This document shows, piece by piece, positions 1-5,924 of a DNA stretch of 6,013 nt (position 1 is the stretch's first letter; each line of letters begins with the position of its first letter). The position numbers and the translations under genes are program-made. The notes under the pieces are model-generated. The model did not search any database. It saw only the letters and a program-made list of their open reading frames with translations, and was not told the origin of the DNA. Source of the DNA: Flavipsychrobacter stenotrophus (GTDB lineage: Bacteria; Bacteroidota; Bacteroidia; Chitinophagales; Chitinophagaceae); NCBI GenBank assembly GCA_947371715.1, contig CANBQQ010000212.1, forward strand, positions 1 to 6,013, read 5' to 3'.

Positions 1-810
1 AAGTACTTGTTGGAGACCATAGATCTGCACCCTACTACGGCCAATACCTTTTTTGCGGTAATGATAGGGTACATAACTAATCTGGCCTTACCAAGAGCCG
101 GCGAGGTAGCCAAGTGCACTGTGCTGGCCAAGTATGAAGATATGCCTGCCAGTAAAATGGTAGGTACTATTGTAGCCGAGCGCGCGTGGGATGTGTTGTG
201 CCTTTTCCTCATCGCCGTAGCTGCCTTCCTCATGCAGATGGATGTTATTAACAGCTACGTAGGGAGTAAAATGGCCATCGTAAACGAAAAGATCGCCCGG
301 CATCAGACCGTACTTTTTATATCCCTGGCAGTTTTCGTATTAGTTATTATAGGGCTGGTAATTATCTACAGACGTAATAAAGAATCGAAGGTAGGACTGG
401 TGATCAAAGAGATGACCCATGGTATTCTCTCTATCATTCACATGAAGAAGAAATGGGAATTTCTTGGGTTGACCATTGTTATGTGGGTCATGTACCTGCT
501 ACAGATATATATAGGTCTCCGCAGCCTGCACGATACACAATCTATGTCTATAATGGCTGCATTGGTGGTGTTGGTGTATGGTAGTCTTGGGCTCATCATT
601 ACTCCCGGCGGCATAGGGGCATATCCTTACCTGGTGGCCCAGATACTGAGCGGACCGTACAACACGCCCGAAGTTCCCGCACAGGCATTTGGCTGGATAG
701 CCTGGGCTTTGCAAACTGTATTGATCATTCTATTAGGCCTTCTATCTCTTATATTGATTCATTCTTACAACAAAAAGAGAAATGCAAAAGCTGCAGTGGA
801 TAACAAGTAA
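1..810 (+). CDS. Flippase-like / UPF0104 (lysylphosphatidylglycerol synthase TM-region family) membrane protein, 5'-truncated by window edge
   Basis: The reading frame is open from base 1 (K-Y-L-L-E-T...), so the true start lies upstream; the TTG at 7 is internal. The 269 visible codons are strongly hydrophobic, with about six membrane segments at fragment residues ~18-34, ~63-82, ~102-123, ~157-175, ~182-218 and ~228-254, and end in a basic tail rich in K, R and N. The stretch L-P-R-A-G-E-V-A-K followed by V-A-E-R is the conserved R-x-G-E...E-R signature of the lysylphosphatidylglycerol synthetase TM-region (UPF0104/YbhN) family, and T-P-G-G-I-G-A-Y matches the late conserved P-G-G-x-G motif. 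Family members are inner-membrane proteins, some linked to lipid translocation or aminoacyl-lipid handling; the substrate here cannot be read. The full family length is about 320-350 aa, so roughly 60-80 residues are missing. The gene overlaps the downstream heptose gene by 29 nt, which suggests co-transcription and an envelope-lipid role (inference). Confidence 0.85.
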   Translation, partial: KYLLETIDLHPTTANTFFAVMIGYITNLALPRAGEVAKCTVLAKYEDMPASKMVGTIVAERAWDVLCLFLIAVAAFLMQMDVINSYVGSKMAIVNEKIARHQTVLFISLAVFVLVIIGLVIIYRRNKESKVGLVIKEMTHGILSIIHMKKKWEFLGLTIVMWVMYLLQIYIGLRSLHDTQSMSIMAALVVLVYGSLGLIITPGGIGAYPYLVAQILSGPYNTPEVPAQAFGWIAWALQTVLIILLGLLSLILIHSYNKKRNAKAAVDNK

Positions 811-1273
811 GATACATACCCGCGAACAAATGGTGCGCCAATGCAACGTTTGGCGGGCTAGCGGTGAGAAAATAGTGTTTACCAATGGTTGTTTCGATAT
901 TTTGCACCACGGGCACCTGGACTTGCTGGCCAATGCCGCTGACAAGGGTAACCGGCTGATACTGGCATTGAATACCGATGCTTCGGTACAACGACTAAAA
1001 GGGCCCGAAAGACCAATAACTCACGAAAACGACAGAGCATTTCAGGCGGCATCCTTGCTGTGTGTAGATGCAGTATGCATGTTTGATGAAGATACCCCCG
1101 AAGAATTGATAAAGCTGCTGAAACCCGATGTGCTGGTAAAAGGAGGCGATTATACGCTCGATCAGATAGTTGGCTCGTCTTTTATATTAAATAATGGCGG
1201 ATCTGTAGAGATCATTCCCTTTGTAACAGGGTATTCTACCACATCTATTATTAGCAGGATTAAGAAATTGTAA
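782..1273 (+). CDS. rfaE2: D-glycero-beta-D-manno-heptose 1-phosphate adenylyltransferase (stand-alone RfaE domain II)
   Basis: This 163-aa cytoplasmic nucleotidyltransferase transfers AMP from ATP to D-beta-D-heptose 1-phosphate, giving ADP-heptose for the LPS inner core. The sequence shows F-T-N-G-C-F-D-I-L-H-H-G-H at residues 33-45; H42-H-G-H45 is the HxGH nucleotide-binding motif of the cytidylyltransferase-like fold. Other hallmarks are N-T-D-A-S-V, K-G-P-E-R-P, D-V-L-V-K-G-G-D-Y and the C-terminal S-T-T-S-I-I near residue 152, which matches the (S/T)-T-T-x-I/L motif of RfaE domain II. The length equals a monofunctional adenylyltransferase, so the kinase half (HldA/RfaE1) must be encoded elsewhere. 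The ATG at 782 is chosen because it gives the usual ~30-residue lead before the catalytic motif; the next ATG (residue 17) would cut into it. The start lies inside the end of the upstream membrane gene, in another frame, preceded by a purine-rich AAAAAGAGA stretch, so translational coupling is likely. Confidence 0.93.
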   Translation: MQKLQWITSKIHTREQMVRQCNVWRASGEKIVFTNGCFDILHHGHLDLLANAADKGNRLILALNTDASVQRLKGPERPITHENDRAFQAASLLCVDAVCMFDEDTPEELIKLLKPDVLVKGGDYTLDQIVGSSFILNNGGSVEIIPFVTGYSTTSIISRIKKL

Positions 1274-1314
1274 AATTTAATATTGGGCGCCTACAACATT
1301 AGCATGTAAGGGTT

Positions 1315-1322
1315 TACTTTTG
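1315..1322 (+). promoter_or_regulatory. Possible Bacteroidota-type -7 promoter element for ppk1-ppx
   Basis: TACTTTTG is an exact match to the TAnnTTTG -7 consensus used by the Bacteroidota primary sigma factor. It sits 17 nt before the ppk1 ATG, in the only sizeable gap (65 nt) before that gene, implying a very short leader. I do not see a convincing TTTG/TTG -33 element at the usual 19-21 nt spacing; the nearest TTG, at 1283-1285, is 29 nt away. A chance match in AT-rich DNA is therefore possible. Confidence 0.35.
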
Positions 1323-1338
1323 AAGCTTTCCGAATTAC

Positions 1339-3417
1339 ATGATCAATCACACTAAAAACACAATAGTCCGCGACCTTAGCTGGCTGGCTTTTAATGCCAG
1401 GGTGCTGCAAGAGGCCGGAGATACATCTAATCATATTCATGATCGCCTGCGTTTTCTGGGTATCTTCTCCAACAACCTCGATGAGTTTTTCCGGGTAAGG
1501 GTAGCGGCACTCAGCAGGATGGTATTGCTGGGAAAGGAAGCAAAAATGCATCTGGAAGCCAACCCTGATAAAATTCTAAAGAAGATACAGCAGACGGTTA
1601 TCAGTCAGCAGGCAGAATTTGACCGAATATTTTCGGATATCATCAAGGAACTATCCAGGAAAGGTGTAGAGCTGAAGAATGAAAAGCAACTTTCAAGAAA
1701 GCAAAAAGAGTTTGTAAAGAACTATTTCGAGCAGAAGGTACGTACTCAGGTCATCCCGCTGATGATCGAGACCATACCGCACACACCGTTGCTCAGAGAT
1801 AAATCAATATACCTTGCTTGTGTATTGGGCAATACCAAGTCGTCTATGCAGCAGCGATATGCGCTGATAGAGATACCTACTAAAGTACTCCCGCGGTTTG
1901 TGATCATGCCTACAGAAGATGACTCTACCGACATCATTCTTATGGAAGATATCATCAGGTATAATCTGCCTGCTTTGTTTGCACCATTTGGCTTCGACAG
2001 GTTCATGGGGTATATCATTAAAGTGACGCGTGATGCGGAACTGGATATAGATAATGATGTAAGTACCAATCTGATCACAGAACTGGAAAAGGGCCTTAAG
2101 AACAGGAAGAAGGGCCGTGCTACACGTTTTGTGTATGACAGAATGATCGATACAACGCTGCTCAGTTACCTTACCCGCAGGCTGGGACTGCTGAAGAAAG
2201 ACAATATGATACCGGGCGGAAGGATCCACAACTTCAAAGACTTTATCGACTTCCCGTCCACGGTTTTTGATGATATAGCGCCTCGTCAGCAACCATTTGT
2301 ACACCCGCTACTCCGCCAACCAAAACGAATACTCGAGGTATTGGAAAAGACAGATGTAATGCTGCATTTTCCATACCATTCATTCGACTCTATTATTGAT
2401 CTGATCCGCGAGGCGGCTATCGACCCAAATGTGCAGACGATCAAGATCACCTGCTATAGACTGGCTAAAAACTCTAAGATCGTTAATGCGTTGATCAATG
2501 CGGTGCGCAACGGCAAAGAGGTGACTGTTGTATTGGAGCTTAGGGCCCGATTTGATGAAGAAGCCAACATTCGCTGGAAAGCACAACTGGAAGAAGAAGG
2601 TGTAAAAGTGGTATTGGGTGTGCATGATATGAAGGTGCATGCCAAGATCTGTGTGATCAAGAAGAAGGAATTCAACAAGATCAAACAATATGCCTTTGTA
2701 TCTACAGGTAATCTCAATGAGAATACGGCGGCCTATTACGGCGATCATTGCCTGTTGACCACCAACAAAAATATTATAACCGATATTAACCGGGTTTTTG
2801 ATCACCTTGAAGGTGTGGTAAAAAGAGGCAATGCATTAAGCCTTTGCAAAACACTGCCGGTATCTCCGCTCACTATGCGTAGCGCATTTATGGCGTTGAT
2901 AGACAATGAGATAAAGCAGAATAAGAAAACGAAGAAGGGCAAGATCACTATAAAGCTTAATAGCCTTGTAGATAAAGTAATGATCGAAAAGCTCTACAGC
3001 GCGGCTAAGGCCGGTGTGGATATCAACCTGGTGATCAGGGGTATCTGCTGTGTTTATCCTGAGCAAAAGATCTTCAAAAATCATATGAAGGCCATCAGTA
3101 TCATTGATGATTACCTGGAGCATGCACGTGTGTTCATCTTTGATAACGGAGGTAAACCACTGGTATTCATTTCATCGGCCGACTGGATGGTGCGCAACCT
3201 TGATCATCGTATAGAAGTGGCATGTCCCATCTATAATCCCGATATTCAGCAGGAGTTGATCGATATCATGAATATTCAGCTTGCGGAAAACGTAAAAGGT
3301 CGTAAATTAGACAACGAGCAGAGCAATGAGTATGTGGAAAGAGGTGCAAAAGATCCCGTTGTCAGGTCGCAGGTAGCTATTTATAAATACCTGCGCAATA
3401 AAAAATATATAGATTGA
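1339..3417 (+). CDS. ppk1: Polyphosphate kinase 1
   Basis: This 692-aa protein has the usual PPK1 length and reversibly polymerises the ATP gamma-phosphate into inorganic polyphosphate. The N domain opens with R-D-L-S-W-L-A-F-N-A-R-V-L-Q-E-A and L-R-F-L-G-I-F-S-N-N-L-D-E-F-F-R-V-R-V, family hallmarks. The catalytic C domains carry C-Y-R-L-A (R374) and A-R-F-D-E-E-A-N-I (R404), equivalent to the metal/phosphate-binding arginines R375 and R405 of E. coli. K-V-H-A-K places the autophosphorylated histidine at H434 (E. coli H435). Y-L-E-H-A-R-V-F-I-F gives H595, equivalent to the second active-site histidine, H592. The position of E. coli H454 is phenylalanine (F453, in Y-A-F-V-S-T-G-N), a less conserved site. 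The ATG at 1339 puts the R-D-L-S-W motif at residue 11, as is normal. The stop overlaps the ppx start, so kinase and phosphatase are probably made from one transcript. The protein may be membrane-associated, but no membrane segment is visible. Confidence 0.97.
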   Translation: MINHTKNTIVRDLSWLAFNARVLQEAGDTSNHIHDRLRFLGIFSNNLDEFFRVRVAALSRMVLLGKEAKMHLEANPDKILKKIQQTVISQQAEFDRIFSDIIKELSRKGVELKNEKQLSRKQKEFVKNYFEQKVRTQVIPLMIETIPHTPLLRDKSIYLACVLGNTKSSMQQRYALIEIPTKVLPRFVIMPTEDDSTDIILMEDIIRYNLPALFAPFGFDRFMGYIIKVTRDAELDIDNDVSTNLITELEKGLKNRKKGRATRFVYDRMIDTTLLSYLTRRLGLLKKDNMIPGGRIHNFKDFIDFPSTVFDDIAPRQQPFVHPLLRQPKRILEVLEKTDVMLHFPYHSFDSIIDLIREAAIDPNVQTIKITCYRLAKNSKIVNALINAVRNGKEVTVVLELRARFDEEANIRWKAQLEEEGVKVVLGVHDMKVHAKICVIKKKEFNKIKQYAFVSTGNLNENTAAYYGDHCLLTTNKNIITDINRVFDHLEGVVKRGNALSLCKTLPVSPLTMRSAFMALIDNEIKQNKKTKKGKITIKLNSLVDKVMIEKLYSAAKAGVDINLVIRGICCVYPEQKIFKNHMKAISIIDDYLEHARVFIFDNGGKPLVFISSADWMVRNLDHRIEVACPIYNPDIQQELIDIMNIQLAENVKGRKLDNEQSNEYVERGAKDPVVRSQVAIYKYLRNKKYID

Positions 3418-4304
3418 TATTAGCCGCTATAGATATAGGCTCTAACGCAGCCAGGTTACTGATCTCCGAAACATCTATTTACAAAGATGGTTCGGTCGAT
3501 TTTACTAAACTTACCTTGTTGCGTATCCCTTTGCGCCTTGGTTTCGATGTATTCAACACCGGTTTTGTTTCTGAAGAAAAGAAGCAGAAGCTCATTGAAA
3601 CACTAAAGGCATACAAGCTGCTGATGAGTATCTATAATGTGGAAGCCTATAAAGCATGTGCTACATCTGCCATGCGCGATGCTACCAATGGCCCGCAGAT
3701 ACGCAGAGAGATATTTGAGGAGACGGGTTTTGAAATAAAGATCATATCCGGTTTGGAAGAAGCCAACATCTTATACGAAACGCACATTGCCGAAGGCCTG
3801 GCCGACAATAAATCATACATATACATTGATGTAGGCGGAGGAAGCACCGAAGTAACGCTGTTTACCGAAGGCCATACCATATTCAAAGAGTCATTCAATA
3901 TTGGTACCATCCGTTTGTTACAAAACAAGGTGACAGATGAGCAATGGGATCATCTGAAATGGTTCATTAAGACCCATACTAAAGATCATCAGCCGTTGGA
4001 GGCCATTGGTACGGGTGGGAACATCAATAAGATATTCTCTATCTCTAAGCGCAAAGAAGGCAAATCATTGCCGCTAGATCTGCTAAAGGACTATTACAAA
4101 GAACTGAGTTATTCAACGATAGAAGAGCGAAAGCACCTCTACCATCTTCGCGATGACCGTGCCGATGTTATAGTACCTGCATTGCAGGTATATGTATCCA
4201 TTATGCGTTGGGCAGGAGCTACCGAGATCTACGTGCCTAAAATAGGCCTTGCTGATGGATTGATAAAGATGCTTTATAATGAGCGGGCGGGAAAACTGAA
4301 ATAG
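3414..4304 (+). CDS. ppx: Exopolyphosphatase, Ppx/GppA family (short form)
   Basis: This 296-aa sugar-kinase/HSP70/actin-fold phosphatase removes terminal phosphate from polyphosphate or hydrolyses pppGpp. It shows A-A-I-D-I-G-S-N-A-A-R-L-L-I at residues 4-17 (phosphate-1 loop), A-C-A-T-S-A-M-R-D-A, G-L-E-E-A with E115/E116 (catalytic glutamate region), I-D-V-G-G-G-S-T-E near residue 139 (phosphate-2 loop), N-I-G-T-I-R-L and G-T-G-G-N at 199-203. It lacks the C-terminal HD-like and helical domains of the ~510-aa E. coli Ppx/GppA, as is usual for the short form. The start is TTG at 3414, overlapping the ppk1 stop as TTGA; no ATG lies nearby and this start gives the standard N-terminus, so coupled translation is likely. 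The last ~35 codons occur again, diverged, at about 5525-5623 beyond the next gene, so the 3' end may have been replaced by an insertion. Substrate preference (polyP or pppGpp) cannot be decided; pairing with ppk1 favours polyP. Confidence 0.93.
   Translation: MILAAIDIGSNAARLLISETSIYKDGSVDFTKLTLLRIPLRLGFDVFNTGFVSEEKKQKLIETLKAYKLLMSIYNVEAYKACATSAMRDATNGPQIRREIFEETGFEIKIISGLEEANILYETHIAEGLADNKSYIYIDVGGGSTEVTLFTEGHTIFKESFNIGTIRLLQNKVTDEQWDHLKWFIKTHTKDHQPLEAIGTGGNINKIFSISKRKEGKSLPLDLLKDYYKELSYSTIEERKHLYHLRDDRADVIVPALQVYVSIMRWAGATEIYVPKIGLADGLIKMLYNERAGKLK
4195..4304 (+). repeat. Copy A of duplicated ppx 3' end (in-frame, functional)
   Basis: The final coding segment of ppx (…S-I-M-R-W-A-G-A-T-E-I-Y-V-P-K-I-G-L-A-D-G-L…) is repeated at about 5525-5623. 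From the shared ACC codon (4221 here, 5543 there) to the end, I count by eye 67 identities in 81 aligned nucleotides, with blocks of 22 nt and 20 nt fully identical. Offset between copies is 1322 nt. Similarity upstream of the ATG at 4203 fades, so the left edge is approximate. Confidence 0.85.
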
Positions 4305-4367
4305 CTGCGTTCATATAGAAGACAACAAATTCTAATAAGCCACATTTTAATTATCCTGTAATAAAAA
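4305..4367. other. AT-rich spacer between ppx and the DUF1016 gene
   Basis: These 63 nt follow the ppx stop and precede the nuclease-like gene. They do not resemble the bases following the second ppx tail (from 5624), so the duplication ends at or near the stop codon. No inverted repeat, terminator hairpin or convincing TAnnTTTG element is visible. The start codon at 4368 is preceded by an A-run rather than a Shine-Dalgarno sequence. Confidence 0.5.
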
Positions 4368-5501
4368 ATGGACTTTAACCAACTTGTCACATCGCTTTTA
4401 AAAATTAGCCAGGACCTCAAAGAGCAAAGCATTAGTGCTGTCAATACTGCGTTAACACTGCGTAATTGGTTCTTTGGGTTTTATATTCTTGAATTTGAGC
4501 AAAACGGAACTGACAGAGCCGAATACGGGAAATCATTATTGGCAAAGATTTCAAAAGAAATGAAGGATCTGCGTATCCCCAATACAGATGAAAGGGAATT
4601 ACGTAGACATCGCCAATTTTATGTTGCTTATCCAGGTGCTTATAAACTACTTGCTTCCAATGAGCAAATTCGGGGTTTATTGCCCCCCGAATTCAAAAAT
4701 AATGTACCCCGATCAGCAACAGGCACAATTCGGGGTTTGTCAAACCCCGAATTAGAAGTAGGTGATACCCATTATGTTAACTTATTCAAAAGAATATCAT
4801 ATACGCATTTTATAGAACTTATAAGAATTGAAGACCCTTTAAAACGGCTCTTTTACGAGTTAGAATGTATAAAAGGAACATGGAGCGTAAAAGAATTAAA
4901 AAGACAAATAGGATCCCTGCTCTATGAGCGCACAGGTCTATCGGGAGACAAAGAAAAACTATTGGCACTAACCCATCATAAAGCAGCCATACAAAACTTC
5001 CCCGATCTGATCAGAGATCCATACATTTTTGAATTCCTTGGCTTAAAGCCTTGTGAAGTGTTACTTGAAAAAGAAATGGAACAAGCCTTGCTTGATCATT
5101 TGTTACAATTCCTGCTGGAGTTGGGCAAAGGATTTTGCTTTGAGGCACGGCAAAAGCGGGTCATTATCGATAACGAACACCATTACATTGACCTTGTATT
5201 CTACCATAGGCTGTTGCATTGCAATATTTTGATTGACTTGAAAGCAGAGCGTTTTAACTATAGCCATGCAGGCCAGTTGAACATGTATCTGGAGTATTAC
5301 AAAAAATATGAAATGGCTGATGGTGATAACCCACCGATAGGCATCCTGCTTTGTACGGATAAAGACAAGGAACACGTAGAATTTGCAACTGCAGGCATGG
5401 ATGACAAAGTGTTTGTATCGCAATACCTTGTAGCATTACCGGATAAACATGAATTGGAGCAATTCATTAAAAAAGAATTCAACCCAAACAAGCCATATTA
5501 A
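4368..5501 (+). CDS. YhcG/DUF1016-family PDDEXK nuclease domain protein
   Basis: This 377-aa protein is close to E. coli YhcG in length. Residues ~20-95 match the DUF1016 N-terminal domain: V-N-T-A-L-T-L-R-N-W, then F-E-Q-N-G-T-D-R-A-E-Y-G and R-R-H-R-Q-F-Y-V-A-Y-P. Residues ~215-370 form the C-terminal nuclease-like domain: L-I-R-D-P-Y-I-F-E-F-L-G-L, then Y-I-D-L-V-F-Y-H (D275), L-I-D-L-K-A-E (D290, K292) and A-G-Q-L-N-M-Y (Q303). The D...D-x-K...Q set fits a PD-(D/E)xK active site and appears intact. The linker (residues ~100-129) holds an in-frame repeated I-R-G-L-x-x-P-E peptide encoded by DNA palindromes. The gene is visibly more AT-rich than ppk1 and ppx and lies between two copies of the ppx 3' end, both signs of acquisition. 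The family is widespread, patchily distributed and often near mobile or defence loci; its biological role is not settled and nuclease activity here is predicted only. ATG at 4368 gives the normal family N-terminus. Confidence 0.9.
   Translation: MDFNQLVTSLLKISQDLKEQSISAVNTALTLRNWFFGFYILEFEQNGTDRAEYGKSLLAKISKEMKDLRIPNTDERELRRHRQFYVAYPGAYKLLASNEQIRGLLPPEFKNNVPRSATGTIRGLSNPELEVGDTHYVNLFKRISYTHFIELIRIEDPLKRLFYELECIKGTWSVKELKRQIGSLLYERTGLSGDKEKLLALTHHKAAIQNFPDLIRDPYIFEFLGLKPCEVLLEKEMEQALLDHLLQFLLELGKGFCFEARQKRVIIDNEHHYIDLVFYHRLLHCNILIDLKAERFNYSHAGQLNMYLEYYKKYEMADGDNPPIGILLCTDKDKEHVEFATAGMDDKVFVSQYLVALPDKHELEQFIKKEFNPNKPY
4667..4693. repeat. Intragenic palindrome 1 (9-bp arms, 9-nt loop)
   Basis: Arm AATTCGGGG (4667-4675) and its exact reverse complement CCCCGAATT (4685-4693) flank a 9-nt loop. 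It lies in the inter-domain linker of the DUF1016 gene and encodes I-R-G-L-L-P-P-E-F. The left 12 nt, AATTCGGGGTTT, recur exactly 60 nt downstream in palindrome 2, in the same reading frame. Confidence 0.9.
4727..4753. repeat. Intragenic palindrome 2 (13-bp arms around a single base)
   Basis: AATTCGGGGTTTG (4727-4739) and CAAACCCCGAATT (4741-4753) are perfect reverse complements separated only by T4740. As RNA or single-stranded DNA this would fold as a 12-bp stem with a 3-nt loop. It encodes I-R-G-L-S-N-P-E-L, echoing palindrome 1. It has no following T-run and is mid-gene, so it is not a standard terminator. A further partial motif, CCCCGA, lies between the two palindromes at 4707-4712. Confidence 0.93.
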
Positions 5502-5524
5502 ACTACTTATATCAACATGAAATT

Positions 5525-5623
5525 TCGACGATGACTTGCGCCACCGAAATATGCATAACCAAAATAGGTCTGGCTGATGGATTGATAAAGATGCACTACC
5601 ATGAGCGGGCGGGAAAACTGTAA
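5525..5623 (+). pseudogene. Copy B: displaced, diverged remnant of the ppx 3' end
   Basis: In frame from 5531 this reads M-T-C-A-T-E-I-C-I-T-K-I-G-L-A-D-G-L... and ends H-E-R-A-G-K-L-stop at 5621-5623. It parallels the ppx C-terminus, with 21 of 26 residues identical after the common A-T-E start. Relative to ppx it has a 6-nt deletion just before that point, and its stop comes one codon earlier (TAA where ppx has AAA). No ppx sequence precedes it, so it is a tail fragment and not an independent gene. It sits directly after the DUF1016 gene, as expected if that gene was inserted with, or next to, a second ppx tail. The left edge is uncertain because similarity fades before ~5525. Confidence 0.85.
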
Positions 5624-5661
5624 TGATCTTTTTCACGTAACTTATCTTAGAAATTGGCTCT

Positions 5662-5874
5662 ATGAATAAATTCCCCAAATCGGTTCTCATTTACCTGGTC
5701 ATTGCCGTCCCAATTATGCTGCTCACAAAGCTTGCATTCAATGAAGGTTCCCTTACAATAAGGGAGGCGGTCATTACCCTTGCAGAGACACTGCTAAACG
5801 TGATGATCATAACTGCTGTAGTAAACTGGATCGGCAAGCAACAACCTAAAAAGCATAAGACTAAATTTTATTGA
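5662..5874 (+). CDS. Small hypothetical membrane protein with two predicted TM helices
   Basis: This 70-aa ORF starts M-N-K-F-P-K-S, has a hydrophobic segment at residues ~8-25 (V-L-I-Y-L-V-I-A-V-P-I-M-L-L), a short polar linker containing N-E-G-S-L-T-I-R-E, a second hydrophobic segment at ~38-58 (ending A-V-V-N-W-I-G) and a basic tail rich in K and H. That pattern predicts a two-pass inner-membrane hairpin. I do not recognise a family and no catalytic motif is visible. It lies between the ppx-tail remnant and ruvB, so it probably belonged to the ancestral ppx-ruvB interval. Its stop directly abuts an 8-bp tandem repeat. The coding call rests on hydrophobicity, an ATG start and position; size alone would not be convincing. 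Confidence 0.65.
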   Translation: MNKFPKSVLIYLVIAVPIMLLTKLAFNEGSLTIREAVITLAETLLNVMIITAVVNWIGKQQPKKHKTKFY

Positions 5875-5906
5875 GCCATTAGGCCATTAAGCCATTGAGC
5901 CATTTA
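5875..5906. repeat. Tandem 8-bp repeat, four copies of GCCATTNN
   Basis: GCCATT begins at 5875, 5883, 5891 and 5899, a strict 8-nt period, with a variable dinucleotide (AG, AA, GA, TA) after each. The array starts on the base after the upstream stop codon and ends 18 nt before the ruvB start, so it fills most of the intergenic space. It could be a slippage-prone repeat or a binding-site array; the sequence alone does not decide. Confidence 0.9.
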
Positions 5907-5924
5907 TTTGCGTAATTTTAACCC

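Noticed and set aside
1746..2805. Several long antisense ORFs opposite ppk1
   Set aside because: They lie opposite a strongly conserved gene, show no recognisable motifs and have shadow-type composition.
4667..4753. CRISPR-like repeats or an intrinsic terminator
   Set aside because: There are only two palindromic units, they lie in frame inside a coding domain linker, and no T-tract follows either stem.
4305..5501. Insertion sequence or integrase-driven element
   Set aside because: No transposase or recombinase ORF and no terminal inverted repeats are visible at the edges; only the duplicated ppx tail marks the insertion.
5517..5534. Five-codon mini-ORF (M-K-F-R-R-stop) after the DUF1016 gene
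   Set aside because: It is too short, with no start-site support, and overlaps the ppx-tail remnant.
5531..5623. A 30-codon ORF with its own ATG reading M-T-C-A-T-E...
   Set aside because: It aligns with the C-terminus of ppx and has no independent domain, so it is treated as a displaced gene tail and not a small protein gene.
5643..5650. TATCTTAG as a -7 promoter for the 70-aa ORF
   Set aside because: It has one mismatch to TAnnTTTG and no -33 element at proper spacing, so it is too weak to list as a feature.
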